Source: Shewanella canadensis (GTDB taxonomy: Bacteria; Pseudomonadota; Gammaproteobacteria; Enterobacterales; Shewanellaceae). Taken from it: DNA of 64,000 nucleotides. Position numbers and translations under genes: made by a program. Shown here one piece after another: positions 56,540 to 64,000 of this stretch. Within the stretch, counting starts at the first letter, position 1. Each line of letters starts with the position of its first letter. The DNA is taken from assembly GCF_003966225.1 (NCBI RefSeq), contig NZ_RXNU01000014.1, positions 1 through 64,000 on the forward strand, in the 5' to 3' direction. Under the pieces are notes generated by a model that did no database searches, was not told where the DNA came from, and saw only the letters and a list, made by a program, of their open reading frames with translations.

Positions 56540-57460
56540 ATGTTGAATTTTTTACCTGGCCCAGTGCTATATATCATCAGCTCGCTCCTGCTCGTCATCA
56601 ACACGACGATTTGGGCCGGCTTGATCAGCATAGGGGGGCTCATAAAACTTCTCCTTCCATTCACTGCCGGGCGGAACTTTCTCACCAAGATAATGAACAA
56701 ATTCATGTGGGCTTGGGCCAGCTGCAATGGCGGTATACTCTTCCTGCTGGCAGATATCGAGTGGGACATCGAAGGTTTAGACGAGCTGGATAAACATGGC
56801 TGGTACTTGCTGATCAGTAACCACCTCAGTGGCTTCGATATTGCGGTACAGACCTATGTGTTACGTAACCATATCCCAATGCTGAAGTTCTTCCTTAAGC
56901 GCGAGCTGATGTATATTCCCTTTCTTGGCCTAGGCTGTTGGGCACTGGACATGCCATTTATGAGCCGCACTAGCCCGGCCAAGCTGAAGAAGAATCCGAA
57001 ACTTAAGGGTAAAGATCTGGAATCGACACGTCGTGCCTGTGAAAAATTTAAAACCATGCCGACCTCCATCATCAATTACGTTGAAGGAAGCCGTTTCACA
57101 GAAGAGAAGCACAGACGCCAGGACTCACCCTACCGTTATCTGCTGCGCCCTAAAGCGGGTGGCATCGCCTTCACGCTGTCGGCCATGGGTGAGCAATTTA
57201 CCAACTTGCTCAATGTCACCTTAGTATACCCGGAAGCAGAGTCGGATCCCTTGTCAGAGGTGATGCACGGTAAAATTAAGAAGATCACGGTAAAAGTTGA
57301 GATACTACCGGTACCCGAAGTCGATAATAAGCGCTACTTTTCCGAGGCTCAGTATCGTGTCGAATTCCAGCGTTGGTTAAACCAGCTATGGGAAGAGAAG
57401 GATGAACAGATCCATCAGGTGATGCTAAAAAATGGCGTAGCGAAACAAGATAAGGCTTAA
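56540..57460 (+). CDS. PlsC-family acyltransferase (YihG-like), copy 2
   Basis: The ~306-residue paralogue of the preceding gene has the HX4D motif NHLSGFD, the block NYVEGSRF and the shared SAMGEQ/KPKAGG-like region (RPKAGGIAFTLSAMGEQ). The frame opens at 56489 inside copy 1, but ATG 56540, 4 bp after the copy 1 stop, gives the family N terminus (MLNFLPGP). The two are probably co-translated. Their sequence identity looks moderate, so the duplication is old and substrates may differ. Confidence 0.87.
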   Translation: MLNFLPGPVLYIISSLLLVINTTIWAGLISIGGLIKLLLPFTAGRNFLTKIMNKFMWAWASCNGGILFLLADIEWDIEGLDELDKHGWYLLISNHLSGFDIAVQTYVLRNHIPMLKFFLKRELMYIPFLGLGCWALDMPFMSRTSPAKLKKNPKLKGKDLESTRRACEKFKTMPTSIINYVEGSRFTEEKHRRQDSPYRYLLRPKAGGIAFTLSAMGEQFTNLLNVTLVYPEAESDPLSEVMHGKIKKITVKVEILPVPEVDNKRYFSEAQYRVEFQRWLNQLWEEKDEQIHQVMLKNGVAKQDKA

Positions 57461-57897
57461 CAGTATCGAGCCTGACACCCGAAGTTCAGGCACTCTCCCC
57501 TTCATGTAAATATCTGTCCGGATCCTCTATCGGCACTGAACACCTTAGTCTTTAAACTTCCGGCAATTTCAACCACTTGCTCCGCCCCCGTTTAAATCAT
57601 GATCCGCGCGCGGAGGAGTTGGCATTTACTAAAAGTTCATTCATCTTATTGATAATAAATGCCATTTCACTTTCATCATATCTATTCTCACCCATAATGA
57701 TTGTTTAACTTACGCTCTCTCAGTATAAAAAAAAACCGCCAACATGATGTTAGATAATTGCGATAATGGCTAAAAAATTTACACAATAAAGTGACACTCG
57801 TCATTTTATTGACTAGCTATGTTAGCATTAAATCATTAATATGGCGCTCCATACAGAATTAACACCTGTTAAATAACAAACCGGAAGTGACTCAAGA
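57461..57897. other. 437-bp intergenic region
   Basis: A hairpin GCCTGA-n9-TTCAGGC (57471-57492) after the acyltransferase stop may act as terminator. The rest is A/T-rich with no convincing ORF; it should hold the promoter of the small lipoprotein gene. Confidence 0.5.
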
Positions 57898-58278
57898 ATG
57901 AAACAATTACCACGAAGAGTATCGAGCATTATGCTCATCGCATTAATTGCATTCATATCTGGCTGCTCTACCCTTCCTTTAGCAACCTCATCCGAAGAGC
58001 TGAAGGTCAATGCTACTGAGCTGGGAAACTATTGGTTAGTGGAAAATGGGGCATTAGACTGGTCAGCTTTACTTAACGGTACTAACGGCGGGAGTAGCTT
58101 TTCAGCTACCTTTACCATTAATACGCAAGGCCAAATAGAGAATTTAAATCTGGAAAAGATTGCTGGCGATTTTAAGACAGATAAACAGATGCATGCAGAT
58201 TTTTCTAAGCAGACTTTTATCGCAACTAAGACTAATTATCTACGTCAAGCTGTGACCATCACGGCTCTAGTAAACTAA
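57898..58278 (+). CDS. Small lipoprotein of unknown function
   Basis: The 126-residue protein has a lipoprotein signal (lipobox FISGC, lipidated Cys at 22) and a short beta-rich mature domain (FSATFTINTQGQIENLNLEKI). I do not recognise a family. It ends before a bidirectional terminator and faces the convergent ilvE-like gene. Confidence 0.65.
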   Translation: MKQLPRRVSSIMLIALIAFISGCSTLPLATSSEELKVNATELGNYWLVENGALDWSALLNGTNGGSSFSATFTINTQGQIENLNLEKIAGDFKTDKQMHADFSKQTFIATKTNYLRQAVTITALVN

Positions 58279-58317
58279 CACTCGCCTATTTACGACTCCT
58301 TGTTATTTAGATAAGCA

Positions 58318-58346
58318 CAAAAAAGGCGCCGATAAGCGCCTTTTCA
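58318..58346. terminator. Bidirectional terminator (lipoprotein / aminotransferase)
   Basis: GGCGC-CGATAA-GCGCC is flanked by an A-run and a T-run, between convergent genes. Confidence 0.85.
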
Positions 58347-58359
58347 TTAACGAGTCAAC

Positions 58360-59451
58360 TTATGTAGCGACTCGTGCTACATGTTGTACCCATCCTTCGG
58401 GGCCTTCGATATTCCCCTTCTGAATATCTGTGAGCACCTGATACAGGCGACGAGTATTGTCACCGACATGGCCATCACCTACCGTAACAACCCGGTTATC
58501 TTCGAAGATGTACGAGCCAACGGGTGACACGACGGCAGCGGTACCAAAACCACCCGCCTCGATGATCTCGCCGGATTCGATATCCGCGATAAACTTATCT
58601 AACATCACCGTCTCTTGACGCACTTCACAGCCGAGCAACTCACCCAGATCCAAGATAGATTGCGAGGTGATCGATTTAAGTATGGTATCGGTAAAACTTG
58701 GAATGATCACAGTGCCATCTTTGAGGATATGAAAGTGATTCATGGCGCCGACCTCTTCGATCTGCTTGTTGCTGGCATCGAGGTAAAGCACCTGTGCGGC
58801 ACCATACTCGGCAGCAGCCTTACCGGCTTTCAACGACGCGGCGTAGTTACCCGCGGCCTTAGAAGCTCCGGTACCACCCGATACTGCACGGTGGAAGCGC
58901 TCACTGATAAGCAGACGAATCGCCTTATCGAATCCATCAGAGTAATAGGGGCCACTCGGGCTCAGCATCACACAGAAGGTATATTGCTCACTCGGGCTGA
59001 CAGACAACCTATCTTCGGTGGCAAAGATAAAGGGACGAATATAGAGACAAGCCCCCTCTTGCATCGGGAACCAGAGTCTGTCCACATCGATCAAGGCGTT
59101 AATGCCTTCCAGTTGCATAGCTTCAGACAGGCCTGGAATACATAAAATATCGGCAGAACGATTGAGTCGCTCCGCATTTTTGTCTAAACGGAAGGTGTAA
59201 ATTTCGCCGTCTTCATGCATAAAGGCTTTCGCACCTTCAAACACTGACTGACCGTAATGCAGGGCAATTGCACCGGGTGCAACTTCAAATGGCCCATAGG
59301 GAACAACTCTGGGATCACACCACTGGCCGTCGCGATAATCCATTAAAAACATATGATCGGTTCTGAGGTTACCGAAGCCCACATCTGTTTCAGGCTCGAA
59401 CTGCTCAGTACGGCGCTCTAACGCAGGTTTTAAATTATAATTTATTTGCAT
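58360..59451 (-). CDS. ilvE2: Branched-chain aminotransferase, BCAT/YwaA type
   Basis: The 363-residue fold-type IV enzyme belongs to the longer eukaryote/Bacillus-like BCAT subgroup, with QSVFEGAKAF near residue 70 and the PLP lysine in GASKAAGNYAAS. It differs in length and motif from the IlvE in the ilv operon (about 307 residues, GAKAGGNYLSS). It is a single gene, so it may serve degradation or a separate regulation of branched-chain amino acids. I assign the symbol only as a label for the second copy. Confidence 0.9.
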   Translation of the reverse strand: MQINYNLKPALERRTEQFEPETDVGFGNLRTDHMFLMDYRDGQWCDPRVVPYGPFEVAPGAIALHYGQSVFEGAKAFMHEDGEIYTFRLDKNAERLNRSADILCIPGLSEAMQLEGINALIDVDRLWFPMQEGACLYIRPFIFATEDRLSVSPSEQYTFCVMLSPSGPYYSDGFDKAIRLLISERFHRAVSGGTGASKAAGNYAASLKAGKAAAEYGAAQVLYLDASNKQIEEVGAMNHFHILKDGTVIIPSFTDTILKSITSQSILDLGELLGCEVRQETVMLDKFIADIESGEIIEAGGFGTAAVVSPVGSYIFEDNRVVTVGDGHVGDNTRRLYQVLTDIQKGNIEGPEGWVQHVARVAT

Positions 59452-59619
59452 TGCTTACCACCTTGATTACTGAATAAGCAGCGTATGGATGCAAGGCAAT
59501 AAAGTCAAGGGGAATGGGGCTTGTCACTAAGATAAGCCACCTATTGAAGTGTAAAGTTAACGCGTTTTTTCGCTTAGCTATCCGGGCGATTGCCGAACAA
59601 GCCGATCGGGTCATTCACT

Positions 59620-60384
59620 CTACTTATCGTCGCGGCAAGTCAGTTGCTTGCCTATGCCCAAACAGGTCTCACAGCTTCGGATCTTAGTCTTACCTTTATC
59701 GAGGAACTCACTGATCAGCAATCTCATACCCTGCATCATCTCCTGAGTAATAGGTCGCTTCCATTGATATCGATTCATCAAACGGCTGATGTGTCGCAGG
59801 CTGGTTTCATCATCGGCCGTGAAATACTTCTCGTCCATTAATCGGCTTTCATAGGTCGATGATGCACCACCGAGGAAAAAGTAAAGTGACTGGGTCAGAT
59901 CGCGAATATCGAGTTCGGTGGCATCAAGCTCCCCCGAAATAACGGCATCTTCCAATGGCACACGAATACAACTCCAGAATAGATTGACCCTATTACGAAG
60001 CACCTCTATTTTTTCAGGGCTCGCCATCTGCCAGAACATACTATTTATTGATACAACTCTCAAAATATTAAATATTGGGCTACGCTTAACAACTTCAAAA
60101 GTAAATAAAATAGGCAAAACAGATCTTTGGTAAATATCTAACTCTGGATGGTTTTGTATAAAAACAGGTATTTGAGTCGATGTTGTGTTTCTTAAAAATA
60201 AACAAACCAACACATCTTCTTTTGACTCAAAATATTTATACAGAGTATTAGTTGAGCACTCAGCCCCCTTAGCTATCTGCGCGAACCTGAACGACACAAC
60301 ACCCTGTTTATCAATAAGATCTTCAGCAACATCTAATAACTGATTACATCTAATCGCATCACAATGACTGCTGGGACAACGCAT
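59620..60384 (-). CDS. TetR-family regulator of the reductase cluster, Cys-rich ends
   Basis: The 254-residue regulator has an HTH (about 15-62; FRFAQIAKGAECSTNTLYKYFESKED) and an all-helical C terminus. Unusually it has three Cys in the first 13 residues (MRCPSSHCDAIRC) and three near the C terminus (CETCLGIGKQLTC), which could bind a metal or sense redox state. It is divergent from the flavoprotein-cytochrome-porin genes, with dyads between, so it most likely controls them. Confidence 0.85.
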   Translation of the reverse strand: MRCPSSHCDAIRCNQLLDVAEDLIDKQGVVSFRFAQIAKGAECSTNTLYKYFESKEDVLVCLFLRNTTSTQIPVFIQNHPELDIYQRSVLPILFTFEVVKRSPIFNILRVVSINSMFWQMASPEKIEVLRNRVNLFWSCIRVPLEDAVISGELDATELDIRDLTQSLYFFLGGASSTYESRLMDEKYFTADDETSLRHISRLMNRYQWKRPITQEMMQGMRLLISEFLDKGKTKIRSCETCLGIGKQLTCRDDK

Positions 60385-60490
60385 AATTAAAACCCTTAAA
60401 TATCATTTCAACATCTATACTATTCCGTTGTTACCAATTAGATACTTAAAAGAAACATTTTCTTGAGCATCACCACAAAAAACTTTCTCC

Positions 60491-60536
60491 CCAAATACAA
60501 AGTGTGATTTCACGCATATTTGGATAAGTCATCCAA
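60491..60536. promoter_or_regulatory. Operator-like dyads upstream of the reductase genes
   Basis: CCAAATA (60491) and TATTTGG (60517) form a 33-bp imperfect dyad containing GTG..CAC. It overlaps a second one, TTGGAT-n5-ATCCAA (60520-60536). They lie 37-82 bp before the flavoprotein ATG, which is a natural place for the divergent TetR protein to bind. Confidence 0.6.
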
Positions 60537-60572
60537 GCATATTGTTATCCCAAGTTAACCGGAGGTAACAAT

Positions 60573-62075
60573 ATGCAAACAAGACGTTCATTTTTAAAAT
60601 TTGGTGCGGGAGCTGCAGCCGTTGGTGCACTGGCTCCTCTCACCGTCAGCGCGAATTTATCAGACGTAAAATGGGATGAAGAACACGAAGTGGTCATCGT
60701 TGGTTCAGGTTTTGCTGGACTCGCAGCGGCCGTAGAAGCGGGCAAGCTGGGAGCCAAAGATATCGTCATATTCGAGAAGCTCGGCGTTTACGGCGGTAAC
60801 AGCACACTCAACGCCGGACAGGCCTGCTTCGCCAATACCGATCTGCAGAAGCAACTCGGCATCGAAGATAGCGCAGAACTCATGGTTCAGGACCAACTTA
60901 AATCGGGTCGCGGCTATGCCAGCGAAGAGCTGTTGAGACACAGCGCAGAGCTGGGTCCATATATCTATCAACTCACCAAAGATTGTGGCTGTATCTATCG
61001 CGACCATATCATCAATACAGGCGGCACCAGCGCAACCCGTAGCCATCAGGTCATCGAACGCAGCGGTGCCGGCTTTATCCGCCCGATGTTGAAAGCGGCA
61101 CGCGGCTATGGCGTAAAAACTAAGATCCGTCATAAATTTGAACACCTTATCACCGCCAAAGATGGCACGGTACTCGGTATTCAGGTTCGTAAAGGATATC
61201 ACTTCGGTCACGAAGACTCTGGCAAACTTATCAATATTCGCGCCGAGAAGGGTGTCTTGATTGCAACTGGTGGCTTCGGCGCCAACGTCAAATTCCGTCA
61301 GGCACTGGATCCTAACTTAGGGGCTGAGGTGGGCTGTACCAATGCTCGGGGTGCTACGGGTGACGGTCTGATTGCCATGATAGCTGAAGGCGCAATGCCG
61401 GTTCACCTGAGTTTCATTCAATCGGGTCCTTGGGCATCACCTGATGAGGGCGGATTCGGATACGGTGCAGGTTTCTCTCTCTATAACTTCCCGCATTCTG
61501 TCGCCATCGACCGCAACACTGGACAACGTTTCATGAATGAAACGGCTGATCGTAAAACCCGAGCCGATCTGGAAGTTCTTCGCCGTGATAAAGATGGCAA
61601 GCCAAACCCAGCGCTGCTTATCGCACCGAAACACGAAGCGAAGAAAGATCCATCTATGGCTAACGTGCTGAAATATAACGTTGCCTGGGAGTTCGATAGC
61701 GTCGAAGCGATTGCCAAGCATTTCGATGTGCCGCTAAAGCCTCTTAAAAAGCAGATTGAAGACTGGAATACCTACGTTAAGGCCGGTGAAGACTCTCAAT
61801 TTGGTAAGCGTATGAATATGAGCACAGGAATCTATCTGACGGCACCTTTCATCGTTCAACGTCTATGGCCAAAGGTTCATTACTGTCAGGGCGGTATTCA
61901 AATCAATACCAAATCCGAAGTGATTGCAGCAAAAACCGGTGAAAAAATCCCAGGCTTATATGCCGCAGGCGAAGTCTCGGGTGGTGTTCATGGCGTCAGC
62001 CGTCTAGGTGGGTGCTCGACTCCTGAATGTATGGCATTTGGTGTCACCGCCGTACGCTCAATGATGAAAGCATAA
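60573..62075 (+). CDS. Periplasmic FAD reductase, fumarate/urocanate reductase family
   Basis: The 500-residue flavoprotein carries a Tat signal (RRSFLKFGAG) and an FAD-binding GSGFAG (44-49), with the fumarate-reductase-like domains found in flavocytochrome c but no hemes of its own. The conserved GQRFMNE, EVSGGVHG and RLGG blocks are present. At the position where fumarate reductase Fcc3 reads VHHTMGG this protein reads VHYCQGG, so a fumarate-binding His is likely replaced. Electrons would come from the tetraheme cytochrome encoded 10 bp downstream. The acceptor is probably an unsaturated organic acid other than fumarate. Confidence 0.88.
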   Translation: MQTRRSFLKFGAGAAAVGALAPLTVSANLSDVKWDEEHEVVIVGSGFAGLAAAVEAGKLGAKDIVIFEKLGVYGGNSTLNAGQACFANTDLQKQLGIEDSAELMVQDQLKSGRGYASEELLRHSAELGPYIYQLTKDCGCIYRDHIINTGGTSATRSHQVIERSGAGFIRPMLKAARGYGVKTKIRHKFEHLITAKDGTVLGIQVRKGYHFGHEDSGKLINIRAEKGVLIATGGFGANVKFRQALDPNLGAEVGCTNARGATGDGLIAMIAEGAMPVHLSFIQSGPWASPDEGGFGYGAGFSLYNFPHSVAIDRNTGQRFMNETADRKTRADLEVLRRDKDGKPNPALLIAPKHEAKKDPSMANVLKYNVAWEFDSVEAIAKHFDVPLKPLKKQIEDWNTYVKAGEDSQFGKRMNMSTGIYLTAPFIVQRLWPKVHYCQGGIQINTKSEVIAAKTGEKIPGLYAAGEVSGGVHGVSRLGGCSTPECMAFGVTAVRSMMKA

Positions 62076-62085
62076 GGACTACAAA

Positions 62086-62448
62086 ATGAAAAAAATTAAC
62101 ACATTACTTCTGCTCATTCTCGGTACCTGTCTGGCGATGTCAGCCCAAGCGCAAAACAAGAGAGAGTATCACGAGATGGTCTATGACTCAGGTTGTAAGT
62201 CGTGTCATGACCAAGGCATGAAAGCCTTTCCATCCGATAACTCATGCCTGCAATGTCATGACATGGCTGAGTTAGCAGAGCAAACAAAGCGTGAGGGACA
62301 CGATGCCAAACAGAATCCTCACGACAGTATGCACTATGGCCAGGAAGCCCCCTGTATGGAGTGCCACGGAGAGCACACACCAAAGAAGGCCATCTGTATG
62401 GACTGCCATAACTTCAAATATCCAAAATTCAAGTATGAACATAAATAG
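62086..62448 (+). CDS. Periplasmic tetraheme cytochrome c
   Basis: The 120-residue protein has a signal peptide (about 1-22, AQAQN) and four CxxCH heme sites (CKSCH, CLQCH, CMECH, CMDCH) with further His for axial ligands. This is the arrangement of the tetraheme domain of Shewanella flavocytochrome c, here as a separate subunit. It is cotranscribed with the flavoprotein and would deliver electrons from the CymA/menaquinol pool. Confidence 0.92.
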   Translation: MKKINTLLLLILGTCLAMSAQAQNKREYHEMVYDSGCKSCHDQGMKAFPSDNSCLQCHDMAELAEQTKREGHDAKQNPHDSMHYGQEAPCMECHGEHTPKKAICMDCHNFKYPKFKYEHK

Positions 62449-62599
62449 TTCAATACTTTAGTAAAAAAGTAACTAACCCGAAGTGCCGCTATTTGGGTTA
62501 GTTAAACGATATTTTTAAAACCTTGTTGAGAATAAAGATAAAACTCTCCCCATTAACACAACTTATTTCATTATTTATCAACACTTAAAAAGGATTCAT

Positions 62600-63640
62600 A
62601 TGATAGCTGCCAGTATACGAAAAACCATGCTCGTGGGTTCACTTTGTGCCATAGCCACTTCGGCTAACGCCGGCTATGAAATTCAATTAGATGATGCCAG
62701 CAAATTAACATTTGGTGGTTATCTAAAAGTAGATACTCGCTATGTCGATGGTGACGTGGCCTATAAAGACTTTTGGAGCGGTACAGGAACCCCGTTACCT
62801 GAAGCAACTTCACAGTTTAAAATCTTTGCCAAAGAATCTCGTTTCAATATGAAATTTGAACATGATGATGTCACGGCGTTCGTCGAAATGGATTTCTATG
62901 GCAGCGGAGGTAACGAGATTATTTCAAATTCTTACAGTCCCCGACTTCGTCACGCCTTCATCAAGTATCAAGGCCTTACCGTGGGCCAAACTTGGACCAC
63001 CTTCATGAACACCAGTGCGATCCCTGAGTCTGCTGATTTTGGCGGCGCTATGGTTGGTCTGGCATTTATTCGTCAGGGACAGGTACGTTACGATATGGGC
63101 AACTTTCAGGTCTCCATCGAAAACCCTGAATCGTTTGGTGGTGACGCCAGCAAAGACAAGCTACCCGATGTCGTTGCACGTTATAACTTTAAGGGTGACT
63201 GGGGCAATATCTCGGTGTCGGCCCTAGGGCGTCAACTCAATACCAGCCTCGGGAAAAGTGAAACAGCAGTAGGGGGCTCTATTGCCGGTCGACTGAAAAC
63301 TTTCGGTAAAGATGACGTAAGGTTTCAGTTCCACAAAGGTGAACTTGGTCGATACGTAGGTGTCGCAGCAGCCAAAGATATCGTCGATGAGCAGGTCGAA
63401 GATAGCACCGCCTATATTGCCTCCTACCGTCATTACTGGAATGACACGCTGAGATCGACCTTGCTATACGGAAATATACAAACTGACTTAGGCGATGCCG
63501 ACCATACTCAATGGAGTATCAACATATTCCAGAATCTAACGCCACAATTAGCAGTAGGTTTCGAATTGGGTAACTTTGCCATGAAAGATAAAGACGTTGA
63601 TTCTAATTACGCTCAATTATCTGTGAAGTACGTCCTCTGA
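62600..63640 (+). CDS. DcaP-like outer-membrane porin
   Basis: The 346-residue beta-barrel has a signal peptide (about 1-24, SANAG) and about sixteen amphipathic strands, ending SVKYVL. The beginning (LTFGGYLKVDTRY) is typical of DcaP/porin-4 proteins, which take up dicarboxylic or aromatic acids. It lies 151 bp after the cytochrome gene on the same strand. It probably admits the substrate of the reductase to the periplasm. Confidence 0.87.
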   Translation: MIAASIRKTMLVGSLCAIATSANAGYEIQLDDASKLTFGGYLKVDTRYVDGDVAYKDFWSGTGTPLPEATSQFKIFAKESRFNMKFEHDDVTAFVEMDFYGSGGNEIISNSYSPRLRHAFIKYQGLTVGQTWTTFMNTSAIPESADFGGAMVGLAFIRQGQVRYDMGNFQVSIENPESFGGDASKDKLPDVVARYNFKGDWGNISVSALGRQLNTSLGKSETAVGGSIAGRLKTFGKDDVRFQFHKGELGRYVGVAAAKDIVDEQVEDSTAYIASYRHYWNDTLRSTLLYGNIQTDLGDADHTQWSINIFQNLTPQLAVGFELGNFAMKDKDVDSNYAQLSVKYVL

Positions 63641-63746
63641 TTCTACCCATAAATTGAGATTACGACGCCACGGTGTTCCCCGGAGTAACGTTCTCATTTT
63701 AATTTGGGCCACAAGCAGTACTCATCACATCGACATATTAGGCTCA

Positions 63747-63776
63747 GCCTTCGGTTATTCAACGAAGGCTTTTTTC
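63747..63776 (+). terminator. Terminator of the reductase-porin operon
   Basis: AGCCTTCG pairs with CGAAGGCT over a 9-nt loop, followed by six T residues, 107 bp after the porin stop. Confidence 0.88.
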
Positions 63777-63786
63777 TTGAGATGAT

Positions 63787-64000
63787 TTAACCCGCTAACC
63801 GCTGTAATGAGTTGCTGTAGCTCTCGTCTTTTTTTTGAGAACAGGCAAGTGCACTACATGCCGCACATGTCATATGTTCACGATAGTGTTTATCGAAAAA
63901 CTGCGTCGTTTGCGCCTCGAGTGAATCGAACAACGCCTGATTTAGCGGCTTCTCCCATCGGTATTGGCCCATCAGCTTAGATAGATGACGGTAGCAAGTA
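63787..64000 (-). CDS. C-terminal fragment of unknown Cys-containing protein
   Basis: The frame is open to the right window edge (residues TCYRHLSKL precede the first internal ATG at 63972), so only the last ~71 residues are seen. The end has HMTCAACSALACSQKK, three closely spaced Cys that could bind metal. I do not recognise the family. Confidence 0.45.
   Translation of the reverse strand, partial: TCYRHLSKLMGQYRWEKPLNQALFDSLEAQTTQFFDKHYREHMTCAACSALACSQKKDESYSNSLQRLAG

Noticed and set aside
58615-59145. 176-codon plus-strand ORF
   Set aside because: It is antisense to the BCAT-type aminotransferase gene, and no ribosome site or family resemblance was seen.
60499-60520. CRP-like site (GTGTGATTTCACGC) upstream of the flavoprotein
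   Set aside because: The half-sites do not have the TGTGA-N6-TCACA spacing, and the same bases are better explained as part of the larger dyad.
60705-61211. 168-codon minus-strand ORF
   Set aside because: It is antisense to the FAD-binding region of the reductase and has no independent support.

Overview
This 64 kb window is a piece of a gammaproteobacterial chromosome, almost certainly from Shewanella or a very close relative. The evidence is the gene order: adhesin, type I secretion system, OmpA-like lipoprotein, LapG-like protease and LapD-like receptor, then rep, a TetR/RND efflux operon and the ilv genes. This matches the bpfA-to-ilvY neighbourhood I recall for S. oneidensis. A periplasmic flavoprotein with a tetraheme cytochrome c at the right end fits that genus. 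No phage, CRISPR array or complete insertion sequence is present.

Layout. (1) 1-12.9 kb: a biofilm adhesin operon with the 3' end of a giant RTX adhesin (bpfA), its ABC transporter, membrane-fusion protein and TolC-like pore, an OmpA-family lipoprotein, the calcium-dependent periplasmic protease BpfG and the c-di-GMP receptor BpfD. These make a surface adhesin whose retention is set by c-di-GMP. (2) 13.1-14.65 kb: a minus-strand tRNA operon (Arg-CCG, His-GTG, Pro-TGG) that runs into a decaying tandem array of tRNA-Pro-like units, each copy or pair of copies followed by a terminator hairpin. (3) 14.9-39.3 kb: mostly single genes. They include a GAF-GAF-GGDEF-EAL protein, Rep helicase, a TetR/MFP/RND efflux operon with a 20-bp palindromic operator, ubiK, a DUF417 protein, CreD, a PAP2 phosphatase, an Lrp regulator, a Na+-dependent transporter, a TonB-dependent copper receptor, two metallo-beta-lactamase-fold hydrolases, an ankyrin protein, a GNAT gene broken by a MITE-like element, a TetR gene and a class V aminotransferase.

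(4) 39.6-49.6 kb: the complete ilvGMEDA operon on the minus strand, with a leader peptide and attenuator, followed by ilvC and the divergent ilvY. Together they encode isoleucine/valine biosynthesis from threonine and pyruvate. (5) 49.6-59.5 kb: a solute-binding protein, a diguanylate cyclase, cysE, comM behind a leader packed with hairpins, an orphan sugar-binding-like protein, two tandem acyltransferases, a small lipoprotein and a second, unrelated branched-chain aminotransferase. (6) 59.6-63.7 kb: a divergent TetR gene and a three-gene unit (Tat-exported FAD reductase, tetraheme cytochrome c, outer-membrane porin). It looks like a self-contained periplasmic respiratory reductase for an unidentified unsaturated organic acid.

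The items most worth a second look are the tRNA-Pro array (13.2-14.4 kb), the GNAT gene whose reading frame is restored exactly by removing a 314-bp element (35.4-36.2 kb), the hairpin cluster before comM (52.47-52.76 kb) and the reductase/porin cluster.
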